DNA of 19,793 nt from the NCBI GenBank assembly GCA_040274765.1, contig JBEMAY010000059.1, positions 1 through 19,793 on the forward strand, read 5' to 3'. This DNA comes from Psychrobacillus sp040274765 (GTDB taxonomy: Bacteria > Bacillota > Bacilli > Bacillales_A > Planococcaceae). The notes under the pieces are model-generated. The model was not told where the DNA came from. It saw only the letters and a program-made list of their open reading frames with translations, and made no database searches. The position numbers were made by a program, and so were the translations under genes. Positions 14,184-19,793 of the stretch are shown piece after piece (within the stretch, counting starts at the first letter, position 1; every line of letters starts with the position of its first letter).

Positions 14184-15464
14184 TTATGCGTCTTTTATCA
14201 TTAACTTTGCTTCGGATTCAGATGTTTGCCATTCTACGTTAGAAGGGCCATCTATTTGAATAGGAAGTATTCGTTCACCAACTTCTAAGTTTTGTGCATC
14301 TACGTAAATAGAAATGTCTCCGGACTGAATATTTTTTAATGCATCCGGCGTTCCTTTGGCAACCACCGAGACAATTCCATCAGAAGGCGTTTCGAAGCTG
14401 CTCTCTAGCTGCTCTGGTAATCCTTTTACAGCTATCTTCATTTCTGTAAAGGACTTCTCTGTTATCTCATCAGTTACAGCTGTCTCATCTTCCTTCTCTA
14501 CATCCCCCGTATCAGTAGGAGGAGGTGAAGTATTCGTAACCTCTGCTTTTACATCTATTTTTTCTTGAGATAATCTGGTGACTCCCTCGGGAGCAGCTAC
14601 TTTGACACTGAATGTTCCAGTGTCTTCAATTTTACTCACATCTACATCGACATTCAACCTATCAATTTTATCAACAACTGACCTAGGACCATATACCCGT
14701 AGCTTTTGAGTGGCTGGTGATAGCGTATTAATCGTTAAACCTTCCTTTGGAGTTCCTTTTTTCGATAGCGAGATAGGTACTTCTTTACTGTATTCTTCAA
14801 CTGTTACTTTTACATTTACAGTTCTCGGCTCTACAGTGACATCCAGCTTGTTTAAGTCTAAATCAAGCACCCTAACGCTAGCTTCTTGCTCAAAGGACTT
14901 ATCTATGCCTTTTTCGCTCGAAATGGTTGCTTTAACATAGCCTATCGCCTGTATCACACTTTTTGCCCCTGTTACGTTCACCGTTCGAGGCTCTACAGAG
15001 GAGTTCATGACATAATTCTCTGCTAGCAGGCTTTCATTCATATCTAAATCTACCCGGAATTCCTGAGTAATCTTTTCTTCAATTAGTACATTTACATATA
15101 CCGGGTCTGTTCGGACCTTTAGCTTTTCTGAGAAATTCTCTAGCGATATAGCGACTCTATGCTCTCCCATGGGAAGCTCTCGTAAGTCTACAAATAACTT
15201 GTAGTCCTTCATAATCTTTGCAGACGTCACAAAGTTTGCGGGACCTTGAATATTTACATCTACAGTATCCGGAACTCCAGTAACGACTAGGTTTTCATCA
15301 TCATAGTAGACTTCTACTGGAACATCTCTTAATACGTCAATTGCATTGTTGCTAGAGTTCTGATGATCAGATTCCAAATCTGATTTAACGGAAACAAACA
15401 GCAATATGGCAAAGGTAAGTGTGATAATTCGCAAAAGCCACGGATTATTCATCATTTTATCCAT
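14184..15464 (-). CDS. cdaR: CdaR (YbbR-domain protein), regulator of the diadenylate cyclase CdaA
   Basis: Membrane-anchored extracellular protein that binds CdaA and modulates c-di-AMP synthesis. Seen: 426 aa with one N-terminal membrane segment (about 10-26: LRIITLTFAILLFVSV), then four YbbR-type repeats of about 80-90 residues. The second and third repeats share PRTVNV-type strands. A Pro/Thr/Asp-rich linker (about TSPPPTDTGDVEKEDET) separates repeats three and four. Start: the frame stays open to 15554, but the ATG at 15464 has GGAGGGGG 7 nt upstream, matches the membrane-anchor start and overlaps the cdaA stop by 8 nt (ATGGATAA), implying coupling. Slightly shorter than B. subtilis CdaR (about 480 aa). 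Confidence 0.95.
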   Translation of the reverse strand: MDKMMNNPWLLRIITLTFAILLFVSVKSDLESDHQNSSNNAIDVLRDVPVEVYYDDENLVVTGVPDTVDVNIQGPANFVTSAKIMKDYKLFVDLRELPMGEHRVAISLENFSEKLKVRTDPVYVNVLIEEKITQEFRVDLDMNESLLAENYVMNSSVEPRTVNVTGAKSVIQAIGYVKATISSEKGIDKSFEQEASVRVLDLDLNKLDVTVEPRTVNVKVTVEEYSKEVPISLSKKGTPKEGLTINTLSPATQKLRVYGPRSVVDKIDRLNVDVDVSKIEDTGTFSVKVAAPEGVTRLSQEKIDVKAEVTNTSPPPTDTGDVEKEDETAVTDEITEKSFTEMKIAVKGLPEQLESSFETPSDGIVSVVAKGTPDALKNIQSGDISIYVDAQNLEVGERILPIQIDGPSNVEWQTSESEAKLMIKDA

Positions 15465-16293
15465 TTTGTTTCCCCCTCCATCGCCACTTAGAAGGTGTTG
15501 CTTGTTCCTCAGGTGGACCAAACCAAAGTCTTGATAAATGATTTTTAAATTCATCTATTGATAGATTTCGATGTAGGTCACCATTAGAAGTAAGGCTTAC
15601 TGCTCCTGTTTCCTCCGAAACTACGATTGTAATAGCATCTGTGACCTCACTAAGACCTATTGCAGCTCTGTGTCTTGTTCCAAGCTCTTTTGATATAAAA
15701 GGACTTTCAGAAAGTGGTAAGTAACAACCTGCGGAAACAATTTTATTTTTTTGAACAATAACCGCTCCATCGTGTAGTGGTGTATTCGGGATAAAAATAT
15801 TAATCATTAGCTCTGAAGTTAAATGAGCATTCAAAGGTATTCCCGTCTCAATATATTCTGTCAATCCAGTCTCTCGTTCTATAGAAACGAGAGCTCCAAT
15901 ACGACGCTTTGCCATATAGCTAACTGACTTGGTCATTGCTTCTATCAGACGAGTCTGCTCTTCTTCTTCTTGTAATGAGCTTCTGGAAAACAATTTACCC
16001 CTACCTATTTGTTCCAGTGCTCTTCTTATCTCTGGTTGGAAAATAATAATAATTGCTAAGAAACCATATGTAATAACCTGATTTAACATCCAGCCAAGTG
16101 TATCCAGTCCTAGAAAATCAGTTACCACTTTTGCAATAACAATGACAAAAATACCTTTTAATAATTGAACAGCTTTTGTACCCTTAATAAGCGTAATTAG
16201 TTTATATATAACGAACCATACGAACAAAACGTCAAGTATATTGACAATTACGTTCACTGGCATCAAGTTTGTAAATTGTTCCATAAACGACAT
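15457..16293 (-). CDS. cdaA: Diadenylate cyclase CdaA (c-di-AMP synthase)
   Basis: Condenses two ATP into c-di-AMP, the second messenger for potassium and osmotic balance and cell-wall integrity; membrane bound. Seen: 278 aa with three N-terminal membrane segments (about 13-35, 42-58 and 68-85), a short helix, then the DAC catalytic domain with DGA (175-177) and RHR (207-209), the defining catalytic and ATP-binding motifs. GGGGG lies 7 nt before the ATG at 16293; an ATG three codons later is less likely. First gene of the cdaA-cdaR-glmM operon, downstream of sigW-rsiW as in other Bacillales. Confidence 0.98.
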   Translation of the reverse strand: MSFMEQFTNLMPVNVIVNILDVLFVWFVIYKLITLIKGTKAVQLLKGIFVIVIAKVVTDFLGLDTLGWMLNQVITYGFLAIIIIFQPEIRRALEQIGRGKLFSRSSLQEEEEQTRLIEAMTKSVSYMAKRRIGALVSIERETGLTEYIETGIPLNAHLTSELMINIFIPNTPLHDGAVIVQKNKIVSAGCYLPLSESPFISKELGTRHRAAIGLSEVTDAITIVVSEETGAVSLTSNGDLHRNLSIDEFKNHLSRLWFGPPEEQATPSKWRWRGKQNG

Positions 16294-16333
16294 TGGGCAT
16301 CCCCCACTTTTTCTCGCGAATCCATATAAAGTA

Positions 16334-16342
16334 AGTATAACA
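16334..16342 (-). promoter_or_regulatory. Extended -10 promoter of cdaA-cdaR-glmM
   Basis: TGTTATACT on the minus strand is an extended -10 element (TGn before TATACT). No good -35 is seen, which is usual for extended -10 promoters. Predicted start near 16327 leaves a leader of about 34 nt. It lies downstream of the rsiW terminator, so the operon has its own promoter. Confidence 0.5.
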
Positions 16343-16379
16343 TATTTGGAGTATAGATTTCTCGTTCTAATACTAACGC

Positions 16380-16408
16380 AAAAAGTCTATCCAGGTTCCT
16401 GGATAGAC
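16380..16408 (-). terminator. Terminator after rsiW
   Basis: Perfect 10-bp stem GTCTATCCAG/CTGGATAGAC with a GAAC loop, followed by TTTTTGCG on the minus strand. It separates sigW-rsiW from cdaA. Confidence 0.85.
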
Positions 16409-16462
16409 CTCCTTTTTTTAAAGATAGGATAATATATATATTTGCTTGGTGTGTGTTTAGTT

Positions 16463-17110
16463 TTACTCTTCCGTTTTCTCATTTTTAAAGAAAGAGGTGA
16501 TTTCCTTAGCAGTGTCTTTTATGGTATACCATAACCAGTCAAATGCTTTATTAATTTCCTCCGTTTTGCCCGTAACATTGGCAGTGGAAGCCATGTATTT
16601 AGAACCGTCAATGATGGATCCGTTAATAACCGTTAAATTACCGTCTAATTCTCCATCAATTCGTACATCGCCATTCTTTACTATTAAATCGCCTTTAACG
16701 ACTTGTCCTTCAGGGATTATAACTGTTTCTCCCTCTACAATAACATTCTCTTGTTTTGTAAAAGAAAACTGTTGATCATTATTATAATTGGAGAAAAGTG
16801 CACTACTCATTAAAAGCATAAACATAGCTGCTGCCGTAAGAATAGGATGCTGTCTAAACCATCTGCTTACACCTGTATGTGACTTTTCTTTTGGAAGTCT
16901 AGACATAACGGACAGAGTAAAATCATTTGGTGCCTCTACATGAGCTGCTCCTTTTACAAAAGCTACTACATCGCTTAGCTCGTGCATATGATCGCGACAC
17001 TCTTGACACGATTGCAAGTGTGACTTGAGCTCCAGCTCGTGTTCACGACTAATTTCACCATCTAGATATTCATGCATATAGTGAACAATTCGTTCTGGAC
17101 ACGCACTCAT
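16463..17110 (-). CDS. rsiW: Anti-sigma-W factor RsiW
   Basis: Single-pass membrane protein that holds SigW inactive until stepwise proteolysis releases it on envelope stress. Seen: 215 aa with an N-terminal zinc-binding anti-sigma domain (CPERIVHYMHEYLDGE, then Hx3CxxC at His31, Cys35, Cys38), the HVEAPNDFT and LPKEK segment, one membrane segment (about 89-106) and an extracellular domain. That domain contains short repeated beta-type units (VVKGDLIVKNGDVRIDGELDGNLTV region). Layout and C-terminus resemble B. subtilis RsiW. Start: two adjacent ATGs (17113 and 17110) are possible; AGGAGG lies 4 and 7 nt away, which favours the second. It follows sigW by about 14 nt. Confidence 0.95.
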   Translation of the reverse strand: MSACPERIVHYMHEYLDGEISREHELELKSHLQSCQECRDHMHELSDVVAFVKGAAHVEAPNDFTLSVMSRLPKEKSHTGVSRWFRQHPILTAAAMFMLLMSSALFSNYNNDQQFSFTKQENVIVEGETVIIPEGQVVKGDLIVKNGDVRIDGELDGNLTVINGSIIDGSKYMASTANVTGKTEEINKAFDWLWYTIKDTAKEITSFFKNEKTEE

Positions 17111-17124
17111 CATGATTCCTCCTA

Positions 17125-17697
17125 TTAAAGATTCGGTTGTTTACTTAATTGTTTTCTAAGTGCTTCCCGACCTCGATGTATTCTTGTTTTTACTGTACCT
17201 AACGGGAGGTCTAAAATTTCACTTATTTCTTGTAGGGATAGCTCCTCCATGTATTTAAGAACTATAGCAGATCGATACTTATCTGGTAGGCGACTAATCT
17301 CGTATTGAATTCTATCTTGTAGCTCTAGTTTCATCAACTCTTCTTCTGGAAGTTCGTCAGAGGCAGCTATTTGAGAATACATATCAAGACCTTCCGTGCC
17401 TTTTACTTCTGCATCTAAATAATAATCAGGCTTTTTTTTACGTATACGATCAATACATAAATTCGTAGCTATACGATATAGCCATGTAGAAAATTTTCTT
17501 TTCTGATCGAACGTATGAATATTTATATAGGCCCGGACAAATGCCTCTTGAGCTATATCTTCAGCTTCGTGACGATTGCCAAGCATTCTATAACAAACTT
17601 GAAAAAGCCTATTTTGGTAAAGGTCGACAATCTCCGCGAATGCGTCTTTATCTCCTTTTAGTACTTGTTTTATTCTTTTGTTAACTATCGCATCCAT
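17125..17697 (-). CDS. sigW: ECF RNA polymerase sigma factor SigW
   Basis: Directs transcription of cell-envelope stress and antimicrobial-peptide resistance genes. Seen: 190 aa. Sigma region 2 is at about 20-90, with the -10-binding helix EAEDIAQEAFVRAY (44-57) and FSTWLYRIATN (69-79). Region 4 is at about 125-182, with the helix-turn-helix LSLQEISEILDLPLGTVKTRIHRGREALRK (153-182). Start: the frame is open to 17766, but that stretch contains the gene's own promoter. The ATG at 17697 has GGAGGGG 10 nt upstream and gives the typical N-terminus. Positive autoregulation is indicated by the SigW-type promoter upstream. Confidence 0.97.
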   Translation of the reverse strand: MDAIVNKRIKQVLKGDKDAFAEIVDLYQNRLFQVCYRMLGNRHEAEDIAQEAFVRAYINIHTFDQKRKFSTWLYRIATNLCIDRIRKKKPDYYLDAEVKGTEGLDMYSQIAASDELPEEELMKLELQDRIQYEISRLPDKYRSAIVLKYMEELSLQEISEILDLPLGTVKTRIHRGREALRKQLSKQPNL

Positions 17698-17736
17698 CGT
17701 CTGATTTCCCCTCCGCTCTATGCGGCTGTCTCTACC

Positions 17737-17765
17737 TATACGTAAGAAGGATTCAACAGGTTTCA
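17737..17765 (-). promoter_or_regulatory. SigW-type autoregulatory promoter of sigW
   Basis: TGAAAC (17765-17760) and CGTATA (17742-17737) on the minus strand with a 17-nt spacer match the -35/-10 pattern of SigW promoters. Predicted start near 17730, about 33 nt before the sigW ATG. This also rules out the upstream start at 17766. Confidence 0.85.
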
Positions 17766-17812
17766 TTTTTTTATATTATTTTAATTTTATCAAATATTTC
17801 CTGTGTTGTGTT

Positions 17813-17852
17813 GTTAAAAAAAAGAAAAAGCTGACAATTGGCCTGCTTTTTC
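17813..17852 (-). terminator. Probable terminator after rocF
   Basis: On the minus strand GAAAAAGC and GCTTTTTC (17852-17845 and 17831-17824) pair across a 13-nt loop and are followed by a run of T. The stem is AT-rich. It lies 20 nt after the rocF stop and before the sigW promoter. Confidence 0.55.
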
Positions 17853-17872
17853 CTAAAATAATGATAAAACTA

Positions 17873-18775
17873 TTATATTAAGCTTTCTCCAAATAATGAC
17901 CCCATAAGCGCGACTGCAGTATCAGCTGTTTTATTTTTCTCATCTAGAATTGGATTTACTTCTACAAATTCTGCAGATGTGATTAAGTGAGAGGAATAGA
18001 GCATTTCCATTGCTAAATGACTTTCTCGATAGCTTATACCTCCTGGTACTGGCGTTCCTACACCAGGTGTATATAGTGGATCTAATCCATCTAAGTCTAG
18101 AGATAAATGTACTCCGTCCACTTTACGTTCCAGGAAGTAAGCCATTGTTTGATTCATGACCTCGGTCATCCCTAACTTATCTATTTCATGCATGGAGAAA
18201 ACCTTAATGCCTTTTTCTCTTATCAGTTCTCTTTCTCCAGGGTCAACAGAGCGAGCACCAATTATAACTATATTCTCAGGTTTAATCTTAGGTGCAAATT
18301 CTCGAATGTTCACTAAATCCTTGTGACCCAGTCCTATGCTTACGGCTAATGGCATACCATGAATATTGCCTGAAGGAGAAGTTTCAGCAGTGTTTAAGTC
18401 CGCATGAGCATCGTACCAAATAACCCCTAGGTTTTCATATTGATCTGAAAGACCTGCTAATGTACCGATCGCTATACTATGATCTCCACCTAGGACAAGA
18501 GGGAAATCTCCTGCTGATACAACAGCATGTACTTTATTAGCTAGAGCTGTATTAGCGTCAATCACCTGCTCTAAATTCCTTAAGGTAGTAGACGATTCTT
18601 CTTTTCTAATCTGACTGATTAAAATGTCCCCTTCATCCTTAACAGTATAACCGAGATCTGTTAGCCGTTTCACAACTCCTGCATAACGTATGGCACTCGG
18701 TCCCATGTCTACCCCACGTCTATTTTGGCCAAGGTCCATGGGAACCCCTATAATTGTTACATTTAATTTATTCAT
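17873..18775 (-). CDS. rocF: Arginase
   Basis: Hydrolyses arginine to ornithine and urea with a two-manganese centre, for use of arginine as nitrogen and carbon source; cytoplasmic. Seen: 300 aa with GGDHS (96-100, ligand His99), DAHADLN (122-128, ligands Asp122, His124, Asp126) and SLDLDGLDP (225-233, ligands Asp227 and Asp229), plus the SPSGNIHGMPLA substrate loop (133-144). AAGGGGG lies 9 nt before the ATG. No rocD or rocE is adjacent, unlike the B. subtilis rocDEF operon; a lone arginase near sigW is a known arrangement in other Bacillales. I see no clear arginine-regulator box in the 70-nt gap upstream. Confidence 0.97.
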   Translation of the reverse strand: MNKLNVTIIGVPMDLGQNRRGVDMGPSAIRYAGVVKRLTDLGYTVKDEGDILISQIRKEESSTTLRNLEQVIDANTALANKVHAVVSAGDFPLVLGGDHSIAIGTLAGLSDQYENLGVIWYDAHADLNTAETSPSGNIHGMPLAVSIGLGHKDLVNIREFAPKIKPENIVIIGARSVDPGERELIREKGIKVFSMHEIDKLGMTEVMNQTMAYFLERKVDGVHLSLDLDGLDPLYTPGVGTPVPGGISYRESHLAMEMLYSSHLITSAEFVEVNPILDEKNKTADTAVALMGSLFGESLI

Positions 18776-18805
18776 TATTTTATACCCCCTTTAGTTCATA
18801 CACTT

Positions 18806-18835
18806 ATTGTAATTCCTTAAAGGCAGTTGGCTCAA
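18806..18835 (-). promoter_or_regulatory. Possible SigA promoter of rocF
   Basis: TTGAGC (18835-18830), 18-nt spacer, TACAAT (18811-18806) on the minus strand. The -10 fits five of six bases and the -35 four of six. It lies in the gap between the acetyltransferase stop and rocF, where no clear terminator is seen, so readthrough from upstream is also possible. Confidence 0.4.
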
Positions 18836-18845
18836 CTCAGCATTT

Positions 18846-19424
18846 TCATGTATATTTATTCAGTAATAATTGAAGACGACTTTTTATTTCTCCCCATTCA
18901 TCATTCACAATCGAATATATAACCGCGTTTCTAACCGTCCCGTTGGATCTCACACGTTCGTTCCTTAAGACGCCTTCCTTGATGCCACCAATTCTTTCAA
19001 TGGCACGCTGTGACGGCATGTTTAACTCGTCAGTTTTAAACTGTACACGAATCATCCCCAGCGATTCAAAGCAATACTGAAGCAATAAGAACTTACAGGT
19101 CGTATTTACATGAGTTCGTTGAAATGCCTTTCCGTAAAAAGTTGAGCCAATTTCACAGGAACGGTTTACTTGGTCTATTCCATAAATCCTAGTCGTCCCC
19201 ATTATGTTCTTGGTCTTTGTATGTTCTACTACATACACAATTGCAGTTTGTTGAACGTTCATTTGATCAATACCTGTCTGCAGCCATTCCTCTAATTGCT
19301 CTTCACTTTCTACCCTATGCAGCATATATTCAAATACACTAGGCTCATAGAGCTCCCATAGAAATGGTATATCGCTTTTTGTTAATAGTCTTAACGTAAC
19401 ATCTCCAAGAACTAAACTCTCCAT
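18846..19424 (-). CDS. GNAT family N-acetyltransferase, RimJ/RimL type
   Basis: Transfers an acetyl group from acetyl-CoA to an amine; the acceptor is unknown. Seen: 192 aa with the N-terminal LRLLTKSDIPFLWELY (11-26), a central strand pair ending IMGTTRIYG (74-82), the region EIGSTFYGKAFQRTHVNT (91-108) where this family places its acetyl-CoA loop, and the terminal motif LNMPSQRAIERIGGIKEGVLR (134-154). Lengths and motifs fit the ribosomal-protein acetyltransferase-like subgroup (Acetyltransf_3). The ribosome binding site before the ATG at 19424 is weak (GTGAG close to the start, AGAGG further up). It lies between the tRNA terminator and rocF; a link to arginine metabolism is not shown. Confidence 0.9.
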   Translation of the reverse strand: MESLVLGDVTLRLLTKSDIPFLWELYEPSVFEYMLHRVESEEQLEEWLQTGIDQMNVQQTAIVYVVEHTKTKNIMGTTRIYGIDQVNRSCEIGSTFYGKAFQRTHVNTTCKFLLLQYCFESLGMIRVQFKTDELNMPSQRAIERIGGIKEGVLRNERVRSNGTVRNAVIYSIVNDEWGEIKSRLQLLLNKYT

Positions 19425-19496
19425 TTTTTCTCACAACCTATCCTCTTTTTAATACATATCGGTGTTTAGAAGTTATTTCTTAAATATTTTAAACAC

Positions 19497-19530
19497 AAAA
19501 AAACTCTTTTCAATTAAATGAAAAGAGTTT
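19497..19530 (-). terminator. Terminator of the tRNA cluster
   Basis: Perfect 12-bp stem AAACTCTTTTCA/TGAAAAGAGTTT with a 6-nt loop, running into a T tract on the minus strand, 22 nt after tRNA-Ala. Confidence 0.88.
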
Positions 19531-19551
19531 ATACACACATTAGAAATAAAA

Positions 19552-19624
19552 TGGAGCCTAGCGGGATCGAACCGCTGACCTCCTGCGTGCAAGGCAGGCG
19601 CTCTCCCAGCTGAGCTAAGGCCCC
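19552..19624 (-). tRNA. tRNA-Ala (TGC)
   Basis: Minus-strand cloverleaf of 73 nt: acceptor GGGGCCT/AGGCTCC, D arm TTAGCTCAGCTGGGAGAGC, anticodon stem CCTGC/GCAGG with loop CTTGCAC (anticodon TGC), T arm with GGTTCGATCC, discriminator A. The 3' CCA is not encoded: the discriminator is followed by TTT. Last tRNA of the cluster. Confidence 0.97.
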
Positions 19625-19640
19625 TAAGAAAAATCGAAAA

Positions 19641-19715
19641 TGGCTGGGGTACCTGGATTCGAACCAGGGCATGACGGAATCAAAATCCGTTGCCTTACCG
19701 CTTGGCTATACCCCA
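19641..19715 (-). tRNA. tRNA-Gln (TTG)
   Basis: Minus-strand cloverleaf: acceptor TGGGGTA/TACCCCA, anticodon stem ACGGA/TCCGT with loop TTTTGAT (anticodon TTG), T arm GGTTCGAATCC, discriminator G, and CCA encoded at 19643-19641. The weak first U-A pair is typical of tRNA-Gln. Confidence 0.97.
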
Positions 19716-19719
19716 AAAA

Positions 19720-19793
19720 TGGCGGTCCCGACCGGGATCGAACCGGCGATCTCCTGCGTGACAGGCAGGCATGTTAACCGCTACACCACGGGA
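19720..19793 (-). tRNA. tRNA-Asp (GTC), first bases beyond the window
   Basis: Minus-strand cloverleaf with anticodon stem CCTGC/GCAGG and loop CTGTCAC (anticodon GTC), T arm CCGGTTCGATCCCGG, acceptor 3' strand CGGGACC, discriminator G and encoded CCA. The 5' acceptor strand starts TCCCG at the window edge, so about two bases (expected GG) lie outside. Confidence 0.95.

Noticed and set aside
13860..14204. Plus-strand open frame of 114 codons inside glmM
   Set aside because: Antisense shadow; it runs across the glmM start and its ribosome binding site and shows no motif.
17698..17766. N-terminal extension of SigW by 23 codons
   Set aside because: Its ATG lies inside the -35 element of the SigW-type promoter, upstream of the predicted transcript start.

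Overview
The window looks like a chromosomal segment of a low-GC, spore-forming member of the Bacillales (Bacillus, Psychrobacillus or Lysinibacillus type; the genus cannot be fixed from the sequence alone). Supporting signs are strong AGGAGG-type ribosome binding sites, SigW/RsiW, CdaA/CdaR, a glmS ribozyme, a CcpA-type cre site and a collagen-like protein of the spore-surface type. Every gene I can support lies on the minus strand, so the biological order runs from high to low coordinates.

Right end to centre (19793 to 12750): the 3' end of a tRNA cluster (Asp-GTC, Gln-TTG, Ala-TGC) closed by a terminator; a GNAT acetyltransferase; arginase (rocF); sigW-rsiW behind a recognisable SigW-type promoter; and the cdaA-cdaR-glmM operon for c-di-AMP synthesis and amino-sugar supply, closed by a strong terminator.

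Centre (12642 to 2981): an accessory-looking block lies between glmM and glmS, which are neighbours in B. subtilis. It holds a YfkM-like DJ-1/PfpI protein, an Lrp/AsnC regulator with a palindrome over its own -10 box, and a tightly packed operon: dppB, dppC, substrate-binding lipoprotein, dppD, dppF, a gamma-glutamyltransferase without signal peptide, and two single-domain chromate transporter subunits. Regulator, GGT and chromate pair match the B. subtilis ywrC-ywrD-ywrB-ywrA set; here a complete peptide ABC importer sits inside that set. My reading is a module that imports gamma-glutamyl peptides or glutathione and cleaves them in the cytoplasm, probably controlled by the Lrp-type regulator and by CcpA.

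Left end (2936 to 1): a consensus promoter and a glmS ribozyme in a leader of about 390 nt drive glmS, followed by a terminator. Next comes the 5' part of a collagen-like (Gly-X-Y) gene cut by the window edge. Its only start codon at a proper distance from its strong ribosome binding site is ATT.
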